DNA of 64,000 bases from Fagopyrum homotropicum (GCA_033239125.1 BSWB01000002.1:48705001-48769000); one strand, 5' to 3'; shown: positions 45,789 through 58,493, counted from the first letter of the stretch. Notes: generated by a model from the letters alone, not told the origin. Numbers and translations: made by a program.

Positions 45789-47149
45789 GGATGATTGATG
45801 ATCCACCGTTCTAGCCACTCCACCACCGTTTTGTGAGTTCTTTTTCTTTCTTTCTTTTCTTCTTTTTCTTTTTGAACATTAGGGACAATGTTTGTTCCAA
45901 GTATGGGGTGGGGTGTGACTAATCGTTTGTAATAACTCTTACTCACTTTGTATGCTTTTATCGAGACTACCTTACATGTTCATTCTATTGTTACACGTTT
46001 CACTATTGCATTGCATGAAAAAGATTTTGAAAAACCCATAAAAATTGAAAAATTTTGAAAATTTTGTGTTTCTAAGGATAGAGATGATTTCTATGATAAT
46101 CACTACTTGTGAATTGAGTTTTGATGACAATCGCATGCTTAAACAAATAGTGAATTGAAAAGAAATTGAATGAGTTGATTATTCATCTTTTGCAAGTTTC
46201 ATAATGTGAAGAATGTTACCTAAATCATGTTGGGAAATCAAAGTTGAAATCACATGATAAGTTCTTATACTTCTTATTGAAATGATTAAGGCAATTCGAT
46301 TTTCTTTCTTCTTTCTTTGATTATTTAGCCCCTCAATGAAATAATAGCCTCCTTTACCTATCCGGGAATTTGGAGGAGTTGATATTTGGCATGTTTGATG
46401 TGGGAGGGCCATGAAAGCAATATTTTGCATTCAAAGAATAGAAAGAACTTATGGGTTTGGGGAAGTCAACCATGACGATGAGTAACTCGGCACCATTCAC
46501 ATAGCCGGGTGTTTGTGTCTTGCCAAAGTCGGATTGAGCGATATTCCTAGCGGATTATGGTATGTGCATCAAGGGTTTGAGGCATCTCGCAAAAATGAGA
46601 AACGCCAATCTCCTAGGCTTCGGTTTTTGTGCACCTCTGTCCATAACTCCAAAAGTAAAGTCGAAAAATGAATTGAAAAGAAGAGAGCGAAGCTATAAGT
46701 TGAAAGTGTTGCGGAAACCGCAAAAGAGAAAGAAAAGAGTTAGTTATCCACTTTCCCGGATTCATGCACCACATTCCTAAAAGTTTTCCTTCCCTTTCCG
46801 CATTCTAGACCTTGTTTGAAAGTCCTTAAGATCAAGAGAATGATATATGACTTGGTGATCTAAATTGAAATTTCTTATGATTGATTTTGATAATGTTTGA
46901 AGTTTATGATGTTTACATGGAAGTTTGATCAATTCATGAGCTTTCTTTACTCTTTACTCTTTGAATATGTATATGAGAGTCTTATAAACGAATGAAGCAA
47001 GATTTGAGAATGATCTATTGACTAGAAAGCACATTCATCTAAAAGAAGTTTTGTTTTTGAGAGTGTATCCATATTTCATCCTAACTTGAGTTTTAAAGCT
47101 TTTGAAAGACCTTGCTTGGGGACAAGCAAGTGGCAAGTATGGGGTTATT
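45789..47149 (+). other. 3' region of element B: conserved block and two polypurine-like motifs
   Basis: After ORF3 come a pyrimidine run, GGGACAATG and CCAAGTATGGGGT (45897-45909), the block shared with A, C, D and H (about 46230-46660, best 46455-46655), and GGGGACAAGCAAG with GCAAGTATGGGGT (47133-47145), the polypurine tract four bases before the 3' LTR. Confidence 0.75.
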
Positions 47150-48817
47150 TGTTAGCATGAAATATTGTGATATTTTAGGCACGTTTTCTAGATGTATTTC
47201 ATCCATATTGGTGTTCATTGATAAAGCATTGAAGCAATTGTGAGCTAGTTTGTCTATATTGTCGATATAGAGGTCTACATAAGCTTTGTGTTGATTGTAG
47301 GTGAATAAGAGCTAAAACCGAACGGAATAAGGGAGAATGGAGATGGATTGACCATGCCCAAGGATTAAGGACACCACAAAGGAGCTAAGGAAGATGCTAG
47401 GATGAAGAATGACACGAAACAAAGGAGATTTACGAGCAATCTATGTTCCACGCTCTAAAATACGGCCGTATGAAGTCCACGCTCTAAACCACGGCCGTGG
47501 AACCTTGGAAACACAAGCGTGGAGCATTCCAGTGAGTTACACGGCCGTGGAAGTTGTGAAGCACCGTAATCAAATTCCACGCTCTAAACCACGGGCGTGG
47601 AATCCTATGGAACCGTGATGTAGGCGATCTTTTAACGTACAAATTAAAGCCACGATCTTTTACACAATGGGATGGACACTTATTCTATCTTGCCCTATAA
47701 AAGGACGGAAGTAAGGAGATTCCGTCACCTCTGCTTAGACTTTCGCTTACGCTTACTTGCACGTGCCTAGGGTTCCAATTGGACGTGTGGAGATTGCTAT
47801 TTCGTAACGGAGATTTGCGAAGACTTGGAGATTTGGAAGTTACGCTTTACCCTTAGGTTTGATTAGAAGACGGATTGACATCCCGTTCTTCGTTCTTATC
47901 AAGGATTGTGATTTGTTTGTGTTATTCTGAATCTACTTACATCATTGTTCTTGTTTGTGGATTTGAGATTGATTTGAGATTTATTAAAGGTTGTCGAAGG
48001 TTTTCACCTTTCATTCTTTTAATTCTTGAATTTGATATCATAATGACTATTGTTGGCTAAATCCCTTTAGCAATTCTAAGGTGAAGGGTTGATAGTTGTG
48101 GCTTAGATGATGATAGATCGATCGTAAACAGATTGGACCCTGAGAGTTAGAGAGAATCGCCGACGAACCAAAATCACGGTGTCTTCTTGAGTTCCACGGC
48201 CGTGGAATCTCAAAATCCAACCGTGATTTCCCTCAGTTTATGAACCTTGCTTTTACTTTAATCCAAAGTTAAAGATTTGCTTTAACTTAGTCTTGGCTTG
48301 CCTTTTCTAGGTGGTAGTGAAGCCTCAACAACCTCTACTTCGATTTCGAGTATCACAACCTGAATCGGTTTAGTTAGTCTTGATCCTTGGGTTACAAGTT
48401 TGGGTATTTGATATTATATCTTGTCTTTAGATCCTTTCCATACTGAAGCCTCAACAACCTTTATAGAGAGTGTCTTCAGATAAGTCATATAAAGCCTTGG
48501 AACTTCACCGTACATTGCTTTACCTTAGTATACCTTTGCAACTCTTAACTCTGTCCTTAGTTCTTTAGTATATCTTGAATCGATTGCCACAATTAGACAC
48601 CTGGATCTTTAGGGTTGCTGTTTTCCCAATACATTTGCATAGCTTTACCTTTTACTTGCTTGACAACTTTACAACTGAATTTATTCCCCCCAAATCCCTG
48701 TGTTCGATACTCTAGAATTCTTGCTAATCTACGCCGATCCGTACACTGCGGGTTCGCTTGCTTGATTCTAGTTTTATAAATTTAAGACTTATTTGCACGC
48801 ACGTTAAGTGGCGAACA
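47150..48817 (+). repeat. 3' LTR of element B
   Basis: 1668 bp, TGTTAGCATG..GGCGAACA, about 98.7% like the 5' LTR by eye. Followed by the GCTGC duplication and the rest of the chromovirus E integrase. Confidence 0.95.
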
Positions 48818-49491
48818 GCTGCCAAAACCTTGAGGTGAACTGTCCGTCTCTGTCAGAGACTATAGTCCTAGGCACTTCGTGAAGTTGTACTATGTGTCTC
48901 GTGAACTCCTTTGCGAAACGACTTACCGGCCACTTTTTCTTGATCGGAATGAAACGTGCGGTCTTCGTCAGTCGATCTACTATAATCCATATAACATCAA
49001 AACCTCTACTCGGTCTCAAACCGGTAACAAAATCCATCGAAATGTCCTCCCACTTCCACTGAGGGACGGGAAGTGGGTGTAGCTCTCCACTTGGTCGATG
49101 ATGCTCGATCTTGACCTACTGACAGGTCGCACACTAAGCTACATATCTCGTCACATCTAGCTTCAGACCTCCCAACTCGAAAGAGCGTCTGATATCTTGA
49201 TACATCTTACTCGCACCGGGGTGCACTGAGTAAGGTGAAGAGTAAGCCTCCTAAAGGATCCGATGTCTCAACTCTCTATCTAAGGGCACACATACACGCT
49301 CTTGGCGTTGCAAGATCCCATCAGCACCGACTACAAACAGTGGAGCCTCTCCTCGAGACATCTTGTCTCGGATTTGTGTCAAAGCTGGACAACTCTCCTG
49401 CTTCCGTCGGATCTCCACCAACATATTATGTAATAATTCCAAGGTGGATAGGTGGCTTTCGGAATCCGGAAAGTGGATGTCCATCTCTATC
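48818..49491 (-). pseudogene. Chromovirus E: RNase H-integrase junction and integrase core
   Basis: First visible part of the E pol gene on the minus strand: LVEIRRKQESCPALTQIRDKM linker, HPGASKMYQDIRR..CATCQ zinc-binding region with a stop before CATCQ, then the catalytic core start MDFVTGLRPSRGFDVIWIIVDRLTKTARFIPI and IVSDRDGQFTSRFWQ (second Asp of the DDE triad). B interrupts it at 48818 and D at 49491; it resumes at 35760. Confidence 0.88.
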
Positions 49492-50650
49492 TGTTCGCTA
49501 CAATAGGTGTGTGCAAGCTTTAAGGACAGGATTTGGCAAACTTAAACTCTTAACTCAAATAAGGTTCAGGAAAGGCTCACCTCATTCAGTTATATTCCAC
49601 CCTGACCGAGATGTTCAATGATTGAGCGAGGTGTTCTAGGGTTAAGGTAGAGACTTGAGCTTTCAGGGTCATGCTGGGATTAAGATCATTCTATCATCGT
49701 CTTTCCCCCAACTTTCAGCCAATCACCCTAGAATCGCATAAGAAACTTACCCAACAATCATCATGATAACAATAATCAAATTAATAGGAAAGGAATCAAT
49801 ATTCAAACAAGAAAATCTTGAGAAAAAGGTCTCAATAACTGAATCAAATAATCAACAAACAAGAGTTCCTCAGCCACAAGTCAACAAAGATAAAAAACCA
49901 AAAGAAATCTAAGAAGATCTTACAAACTCCTTCAAAAGCTAACTCCAACTATGATTCCTTCCTTCCTTGAACTTCAATCCTTCAATACTTCCTTCAACTC
50001 TTCCTTCAAAACTCCAGAAAATCCCTCAATTGCTGAATGCTCCATACATGGTTGAACTTGTGGAAAATCCAACCCTTTATATAGGAGAATTATCTTCCAA
50101 AGATAATAATATCTTAAAAAGATAATTTCCTATAAAATATATCTCTATCGCTTAAAATAAATCAGCCAAAAATAATATCTTCCTTCTAGAAATCCAGCCA
50201 AAAAATATAAGATATCCTCCTTCCAAAAATAGAAAATCTCAGCCAAAAATAAAGATCTCGCCGGCGACAGGGTGTTCGCCTCGGTCGGGACGCTCCTCAA
50301 GATCACCTCGGTCGAGGTGGTACTGTAGTTGACCGAGGTGAAAACTAAACTGAATGTGAAATCTCTCGAATCTGGTCCAAAGTCAATCTTCTTAATCAGT
50401 TTCATGCTTCCTGAGATCTTCCTTAAGCTCCAAAATGTAGCTCTAATGACTTCTTAGCTTCCTTAGCTCCATTTCGGTTCAAAACGTGCCATTTTACTTA
50501 CGATTACAACGAAACTAGGTGTAGACCTCGATTCCCGCAAAAGTAGACAAAACAACAATATAATCAAATAATATACATTCATACATGCAGATTTATGAAG
50601 ATAAAACGTCTAAACTAGCCCCAAAATATAGACTATAATACATGCTATCA
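49492..50650 (-). repeat. 3' LTR of element D
   Basis: 1159 bp, sense start TGATAGCATG at 50650, end GTAGCGAACA at 49492. TATATAAA at 50076-50083 on the sense strand, with the CACCTCGGTCGAGGTG palindrome (50304-50319) and other copies upstream (50265-50345) and half copies in the transcribed part (49600-49635). Confidence 0.85.
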
Positions 50651-52074
50651 AAATACCCCATACTTGTCCCTTGCTTGTCCCCAAGCAAGTTCCAAATCTT
50701 AGATACAAGATAGAATGGATTATAAGTTAGAAAGATCAATGAAAAGCATTTCAAAACACTTTTGGTGGTGTGTTCCACTCATAGATCACTCTAAGAGAAT
50801 GCTTCATGGCAAATAAAATAAAGACATGATCAAAATATTTTATGAATATAAGAAAGTTGTTCATCTTTGCATAAAATCATAGAATGCATAATAAATCATA
50901 TTTATCAAAATCAATCATGTATAATCCATTTTAAACGACTAAGTCAATCAACAAGCTCGAGGTCTCAAGGGCTTCAAAAAGAGGTCAAGAAACGTGTCAG
51001 GGTGGGATGTATATAGGGAGATGTGGTGCTAGCATCCGGGAAAATGATCTTACTTCACTTTCTTTGAAACTCAACATCTTCCACCAATAAGCTTTGCTTA
51101 TTTTACTTTACTTTTTGGGATGCATGGACAGAGGTGTACAATAACCAAAGCCTAGGAAATCAACAATCATCAATTTCTCGAGATGCCTCAAACCCTTGAT
51201 ACACATACCATGACCCGTTAGAAATATCGCTCAATCTGACTTTGGCAAGACACAAACACCAGGCTATGTGAATGGTGTCGAGTTACTCATCATCATGATT
51301 GACTTCCCCAAACCTAATTGTTTCTTTCTAACACTTTCAGCCAAGATCTCAACTTCACTTTCACTTGCTTTTCTTCGCTTGCTTCAAAATCTCCGGATAG
51401 GTAAAGGGAGGCAAATATGTATATGAGGGGCTAAAGCATGGTAGAGAAGAAGAAGAGAAGAGAATGAATTGCCTTAATCATCCCAAGAAGAATGTGATAG
51501 AACTCATCATGTGGTGTCAACCTTCAAGTCCAACATAATTTTAATAAAAACAAAGTATTAAACATGCTAAAACTTTAAACAAAGCATTTTGCAACTTAAA
51601 CATATCATAAAACCTTTCGAGCATATAAAGATTTCAAAACCAATTTGCAAACAGAATCATCATTGAGGTCATATCCAGAGATGAAGCATAAAATGTTTCG
51701 AAAAAATCTCAGTTAAGAACCTGCCTCGGTCGAGGTGTTCTGACGTCATCCGAGGTGTCTACCTCGTCCAGTCAAGAACATCCCAGTCGAAGTCATAAAA
51801 AAAATTTCAAATCAATTTTCGACGTTTTTCTCAAACAAAAACCTATATGTATGCATGTAATGGCAGATAAACACATAAAGCCAAGTAAAGCAGAATAAGA
51901 TCATAAATATCTGAAGAAGTCATACAAACATACACACATAGTCTAATAATACATCCAAATACCCCATACTTGGGACACATTGTCCCAATGGGTCAAATAA
52001 AAGTCTAAGGAACAGAATACTCACCGGACCTAGCTGAACTACATAATAAATAAAGAAAGAAAATCCATGCAGCT
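50651..52074 (-). other. 3' region of element D
   Basis: Non-coding. Polypurine tract AAGTATGGGGTATTT beside the LTR, the block shared with A, B, C and H (best 51120-51320), palindrome halves at 51720-51790, and a second AAGTATGGGGTATTT-like motif after ORF3 (about 51957-51975). Confidence 0.7.
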
Positions 52075-53432
52075 CTAATCCTCGTCAACTGGTGGCGGTG
52101 GTGGATGTGGAATGTAGGGGTGCTGGGATGGATCAAAGTGATAGCCCATCATCTACTGAAACTGAATCTTCATCATGTGACGCTGGTAATGTTGGCTCTC
52201 CCCTATCTGATGCATCCAGTCATCGGTGTATCTACGCTCATCCTCAAAGCGTTGGGACATGTCTACCGTCATAGCTGCATAAGAGTCAATCATTTGCTCT
52301 GTCAGCTCGTCAATCCTTTGGTGAGCCTCTGGATCTCTACTTCTCAGGAATCTGCATTGAGGTGGTGGTGGTGGTGCTGCTGCTGCCTCTTCCTTTGTCG
52401 CCTCGTCATCAAGGTCGTCAACTGGTATACTAGGACCACCGGTATCAATACCGGTCTCCATAGCAACTCCTCTATCAAACTCCTCCTCATCATCAGCAAC
52501 AACATCTTATGCATCCTGCATGTAAGGAAACCAGGCAAAAGACCAATATTGTCGGTCGAATACAGAGAACTGAGATGACCATAGAATCCCCTATGGAGTT
52601 GTCGTCTCCCATGGCATGTCGACGTAAGGCGTGCTAAGACCACGAGGGACGAGAATACGCCTCGTGATCATCTCCTCAAGTCCAAGCGGCTTTGCAGCCG
52701 CAACCAATGTACAAGCAGCCAGATCTAAACCCATGGCAGTAGCAATATGGGTCACCAAAGCCTCCACAACAGATATCTCCCTTGGACTTGCCCTTGATCC
52801 TATGCAAGTCTTCAGCTAACATGCCAGCAAAGTTGGGAACTCCACCTGTCACCATGTAAAATAACTCAAAAGCTCCCCATGTCTGATCTTCTGGGGCGTC
52901 TCAGTACGCGCCAGAAGAGTCTCGCTGAATATCCTGTGAGCAAGGCGGAAGGCCAAGTGGAGTATGATGCGCTCTCTAGAGTCTCCAGGTCTCCACCTAT
53001 CATTGTGCTCCACCAGATGGGCTATCTCGTCCCTGTCGGGATAGGGAAGGCAAAGATCTCTCTAAACTGATCCATAGGCTCGATGTAGTTCCGGTTCAGT
53101 AATCGGTACTTGATGTTGTTGTGTTTTGGCACGTGAGTTACAGAACTCACAAACTCCATAGTCGGCTCTAAGTAAGCCGGCGCTCGAACCTCCATAAAGT
53201 CCTCTAATCCCACCATGGATATCATCTTCCTCAGGTCCTCCGCCACGTGGAGGCACTCAAAGGAAGCAACGTCCAGAAACCGCGGGGCAATAATAGGACG
53301 CCCGCAAATTCGATCAAAATTGGCTTGGTGACGCTCATGGATCACCGGAATCGTACGCTATGATGCAGAAGTAGGAGAGGAACTGCTGGGTTTATCTCTC
53401 AAGCCCAGCTGGTGATCAAATCTACTACTCAT
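52075..53432 (-). pseudogene. ORF3 (env-position gene) of element D
   Basis: ATG at 53432 (MSSRFDHQ), stop TAG at 52075-52077. Landmarks as in A: PIIAPRFLDVASFECLHV, VTHVPKHNNIKYRLLN, TETPQKIRHGELL, THIATAMGLDLAACT, PYVDMPWETT, acidic region, DPEAHQRIDELTEQM helix, PPPP end. Broken by TAG just before HERHQ, a frameshift near 53030 and several later stops. Closer to ORF3 of A than to those of B or C. Confidence 0.75.
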
Positions 53433-54263
53433 GATACTTGACAGATGAACACCTCGGTTGCTCTGATAATCACCTCGGCCGAGACACAGCCGACCGGACC
53501 GAGGCAAAGGGTTGTTCGATCACAACTCTCAGATTTATAAGTTATTTTCCCCCAAATGACTACTAATTGCATCCTAAGGGGTACTTATATCTTTTCCAAC
53601 AAGAGATAGTGGCAACCAAAGCCAGATTAGTCCTAAATCAGTAGAAGAAAAAGAGTTAGGGTTTTCGAACAAAATACCCAGATTCTACAAATTCGGAGCG
53701 TTTTTCTCGTTGTTTGATGCTTGAAAACCGATCCTCTTGCTTCCTCCGGTGTGATCAAACCAAAAATCGCAAGAAACGAGCGAGAATCGAAGATTTGAGG
53801 TTAGGGCACCGCCGCGGTCGAGGTAAGCTGTGGGAGGGAAAATGAGGAGAGAGAGAAAAACCGTCTCGCCTTTTATACCCTTCTCTGATTTTGATTTCAC
53901 CTCGGTCGAGGTGGTACCGACCGGACCGAGGTGTCTGACTGGATGTCAGACCTAGTCGCCTTGGTTGCCCAAGAACATCTCGTTCGAGGTATTGTGACAG
54001 CAACCGAGATTTGTCTCAGTCAAACTCCGTCTTCTCAATTTCTCGAACTTTTGTCCTTCCAGTGTAGCTCTTGAGTTGTAATCCTTCCTTAGAAAGTACA
54101 TGGTTTCTGTCTAGATGACGCCAAAAGCAAAGCAAAGCAAACTATCAAAAACTAAGCTAGAAAAGGGAAAAGAAAGCAATACATTGGGTTGCCTCCCAAG
54201 AAGCGCTTGATTTAAGGTCGCTAGCTAGACCGTACATCATCCTTAAACATGCTGGAAGGTGTC
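53433..54263 (-). other. Spacer between pol and ORF3 of element D
   Basis: Non-coding. Palindrome CACCTCGGTCGAGGTG at 53898-53913, further copies at 53450-53510, 53815-53822 and 53940-54010, and the post-pol hairpin at 54184-54199 (TTGGG-AGGCAA-CCCAA; the outermost pair is lost). Confidence 0.65.
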
Positions 54264-57200
54264 CTAACCCCATACTTCACCTTCATCATGGGGTGAGATA
54301 AAGAAGTCTATCCAACGTTCCAACAAATACAAGTGTTCATCGGGGAATGAATCATCTATGGGTAGGTCACCCTTCTCGAGCGAGGAGGGAGGTAGCCGGC
54401 TGAGGTGATCCCCAACAGAATTATCGGATCCCTTCTTATCGCGAATCTCCAGGTCAAACTCTTGAAGCAAGAGAATCCAACGAATAAGACGCGGCTTTGC
54501 ATCTTTCTTAGCGAGCAAGTAACGAATAGCTGCATGTTCAGTGTAAACAATAAATTTCGCTCCCACTAAGTAAGAGCGAAACTTCTCAAAAGCATATACA
54601 ACCGCCAAGAGCTCCTTTTCGGTGGTGGCGTAGTTCAGTTGAGCTTCATCTAGCGTCTTGCTAGCATAGTAAATGGCGTTGGTCCGGCCATCCTTCTTTT
54701 GTCCAAGTACCGCTCCTACGGCCACATCACTAGCATCAAACATGATCTCAAAGGGCAAGGTCCAGTCGGGAGGTTGAATGATGGGAGCGGTAATCAACGC
54801 TTCCTTTATCCTGTAAAACGCATCAAGGCATTCCTGCGAAAACTCAAAAACAACATCCTTATTCAAAAGATTAGTGAGTGGTTTAGAGATTTTTGAGAAA
54901 TCCTTGATGAACCTCCTGTAGAAACCTGCATGCCCGAGAAAACTCCGCACACCCTTAACAAAACAAGGGGGAGGAAGTTTCTCAATAGTCTTGATCTTAG
55001 CTCGATCGACCTCAATACCTCGGTTGGAAACGAGGTGTCCTAGAACAATTCCTTCGCTAACCATAAAGTGACATTTCTCCCAATTCAGAACAAGATTAGT
55101 GTCTTTACAATGTTGTAGCACTAGAGACAGGTTTGCTAAACAATTATCAAAAGAAGAACCATATACCGAAAATTCATCCATGAATACCTCCATGATCTCC
55201 TCAATGTACTCGGAAAAGATAGCCATCATACAATGCTGGAAGGTAGCGGGTGCGTTACACAATCCGAGTGGCATCCTCCTATAAGCAAATGTCCCCCATG
55301 GACAAGTGAAAGTGGTCTTCTCTTGATCATCTGGATGGATAGAAATCTGAAAGAAGCCACTATAACCATCTAGATAGCAAAAATGGGAGTGTTGAGCTAA
55401 CCGTTCAAGCATTTGATCGATGAAGGGAAGCGGGAAATGGTCCTTCCAAGTGGCCACGTTTAGCTTCCTGTAATCGATGCACATCCTCCATCCTGTAACG
55501 GTCCTAGTTGGAATCAACTCGTTGTTCTTATTGTCACAACGGTCATCCCTCCTTTCTTCGGAACTACATGAACCGGGCTCACCCACTTGCTATCTGATAT
55601 GGGAAATATGATACCTGCATCCAACAACTTAAGAATCTCCTTCTTCACAACCTCCTTCATGATCGGATTTAACCGTCTTTGAAGTTCCCGTGAAGTCTTA
55701 TGATTGTCTTCCATTAGTATCTTATGCATGCAAAAAGAAGGCTTAATACCAACAAGACCATCAATAGTATAACCTAAATCCTTTCCATGTTTCCTTAGGA
55801 CATGCATCAATTTAGATAATTCAGCTTCAGAAAGTGAAGCTTTAATGATGACGGGATAAGTAGAATCCGGACCAAGGAAAGCATACCTTAAGTGACTAGG
55901 AAGTGGTTTAAGCTCCACGACTAGGGGTGCTTTCTGAGGGGGATCCGTGCCTTCTTCTTCCAGTGAAGTAGACTTAGATCGAAGAACTGGACTTTCAGAA
56001 GTCTCAATTGACATCATCTCGCTTGCAACCTCGGTCGAGGTCCGAGGTGGGTGACCGAAATGTTCTTCAGATAAGAACACCTCGCTCGGTCCAGAAAGTG
56101 CCTCAGTCGAGGTACTATAACTAGGACCGAAACCTAAATTGCTTTTCTTCCCCTGAATTAGTCTCTCAATCTTAGCTCCTGGATCTTCTTCCAATGCCTT
56201 TAAGCTCCGTATATCTGCATCACAAGAAACATCTATACCTTCCTCCATTAAACTAAAACTAAGAACACTTTCAAGAGGGTCATTAATAAAGATAGAGCTC
56301 ACCAATTCCCTTGATTCTTCTTCATCATAGATGGTGAAGATTTCGTCCTCCAGCGGCTCTCCTTTCATTGCATCAAGCAATGCAAACTCCACTTGATCTC
56401 CACCAATGTTGAATTTCAACTTGGCGTTCTTACAATCCACATTGCAACTCGAAGTTGCTAGAAATGGTCTCCCGAGAATGATAGGAACGGGATAATCGGG
56501 TATGTCAAGTATAACAAAATCTATAGGTAAGTAGAAATTACCTAACTTGACGGGAACGTCTTCCAAAATGCCCACGGGATGGGTAATGGAGCGATCCGCC
56601 ATGTATAGCCTTATCTTCACCGGCTTGGGCTCTCCAAGTCCGATTTTCTCACATAGCTCTAGCGGAATGATACTCACGCTGGGTCCTAGATCACACAACG
56701 CCTCATAAGTTACATCCCCAACTTGAATGGGAATGTAAAATGAACCGGGATCTCTCAATTTGGGTGACATCTTTTCCTTCATGATTTGAATGACTCCGAG
56801 GACTTAGATGTCATCCTCACTTCTCCAAAATCGTCCAGCTTCCTCTTCCTTGATAGAATCTCTTTCATAAACTTCCCATAGGCGGGCATCCCTAGAATGG
56901 CATCAAGGAAAGGGATGTTAATGTGTAGTTTATTCATTAGGTCTAGAAACTTACCGAAATGCTTGTCTAGATGTGCCCTCGCCCTTGACTGAGGGAATGG
57001 AAGTGGTGGTTTATAAGCAGGAGGTGGGACATAAACTTCAGATTTATCTTTCGCTTTCTGGGACTCCACCTCGGTTGGCACCTCGACCGAAGTGTTCGTC
57101 TGGTCGTGGCTCGACCGAGGTATTGGATCTGCAGTTTTCAGTCCACTTCGTGTCGTTATTGCCATAATTTGTCCCTTAGGGTTGCTCTCTGTCCTTGCTG

Positions 57201-58461
57201 GAAGCTTTCCTAGATCTCTTGGGGCTTCATTCGCCTTGTTAAAGAATTGTTGCTCTAAGGCTTTTTGTGTCTTTAAAAATTAAGTCATCGATGTCTCCAT
57301 AGTGTTGAGCTTGATCATAATTGCCTCCAGCACTGCATCCTTCTTCTCTGGATGGGACGAACTCGATCCAGGCTCCTGACTTCTCAATGGAGTAGAAGAA
57401 GAAGAGGAGGAGGGGTTAAAAGCATTATTAGCATGAGAATAAGGGTTGCCAGGATTTTGTTGATTAGATCTCCAATTGTTGTTGTTGGAGTTTCTATTGT
57501 TGTTGTAATTGTTGTTCCGTGGCCCTTGATAGTTGTTTCTTCCTTGATATCCTCCATCTTGCTCCTTCTTCGTTTGAGGTACTAAAAGCTCCTTCAATGC
57601 CTTTACTTCATTGCTAAGCGAGGTGAGTTAAGCTCCATTTGATGATGTGTCCTGGAAGCTAACTCTCCTTGCTCCATTTTCCGTTCCTTGATGGGAGTAT
57701 TTCTCCATATATAAAGCTTGTTTTTCAATGAAATCCCAAGCTTCATCTATCGGCATATCCATGAATGTGCTGGATGAAAGTAGTTGGAGATTGAATTGAG
57801 TCGCTCCATCCAAACCTTTAAAATAGATTTCCAGCAACTCAATCTTTGGAATCCCATGATGTGGGCAATCCAATAGAATATCCTTGAATCTCTCCCATGA
57901 CTTGGACAAACTCTCCTTGTCCTTCATAATAAAAGCACTGAGTTTTCCCCTCATTTCAGCGGTCTTAGAGGAAGGAAAAAACTTAGTTAGAAACTCCATC
58001 GTCATCTCTTCCCAAGCGTTGATCTTTCCGGCCGTAAATGATTGATACCAAGCAAGCGCCTTGTCTTTCAAAGAGAAATAGAAAGGCCTCAACTTGTAGT
58101 TGTTGTTCTCCAATCTTGAAGGTCTCTAAGTCTCTATCAGAATCTCATAGTTCTGCAAATGCTGATGCGGAGACTCGCTCTCCAAACCTCCAAATTGACA
58201 TTGTCGGATCATGGTAAGAACTTACGGTCGAAGTTCATAATCATGCTCAGCTGGATCACCTAGGTTGACTCCTGGATGCCTGAGTTGCTGATTAGGGTCC
58301 ATCCTCTGTCCTAGGGTTTGTGGAACTCCAGCAAAAAGAACATCTCAGATAGGCATCCGAGGTGGTAGATGTACATCGGCCGGGGCAACATGAACTGGGT
58401 CTTGCCTCGGTCGAGGATCTGGTATCGGTCGAGGCAGAAACTGGGCCCTTAGAGCGGCCAT
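54264..58461 (-). pseudogene. gag-pol: gag-protease-RT-RNase H of element D (integrase deleted)
   Basis: ATG at 58461. Gag core 58113-57628 (YKLRPFYFSLKDKALAWYQ), Asn/Arg tract near 57450-57540, protease with CDLGPSVS near 56690 (Ala of DLGA now Pro), RT with WRMCIDYRKLN near 55480 and FMDE at 55173-55181, RNase H with FDAS (Cys lost) and YTEH at 54537 (Asp to Glu). After LLERWIDF the frame jumps into the last integrase residues (HDEGEVWG) and stops. Breaks: a TAG near 58110, TAA at 57628-57630 and 57280-57282, and 1-bp deletions near 56795 and 55538. Not autonomous. Confidence 0.88.
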
Positions 58462-58493
58462 ATCTACTTCAATTCCTATTGTTCTTGTGCGAG

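Larger units (their letters stand above)
35761..48817 (+). mobile_element. Element B: complete Athila-type LTR retrotransposon
   Basis: 13.06 kb with two 1668-bp LTRs, flanked by GCTGC at 35756-35760 and 48818-48822 (perfect 5-bp duplication). It split the integrase gene of chromovirus E. Order: LTR, primer site, gag-pol, hairpin, spacer, ORF3, 3' region, polypurine tract, LTR. By eye the LTRs differ at about 21 positions (about 1.3%), all substitutions. Despite this youth, pol carries two nonsense codons and ORF3 a frameshift and two stops. Confidence 0.97.
49492..58493 (-). mobile_element. Element D: Athila-like element without integrase, 5' end cut by G
   Basis: Minus strand. 3' LTR, 3' region, ORF3 remnant, spacer and gag-protease-RT-RNase H are present; integrase is deleted. 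It inserted into chromovirus E (left flank CTATC). Its leader is interrupted by G at 58493, so its 5' LTR lies beyond the window. The family palindrome is CACCTCGGTCGAGGTG, closest to that of A. Confidence 0.85.

Noticed and set aside
46455..46655. tRNA- or snoRNA-like gene in the conserved 3' block
   Set aside because: An ATGATGA box-C-like string occurs in C, but no box D or terminal stem at the right spacing, and no cloverleaf or A/B boxes that I could trace.
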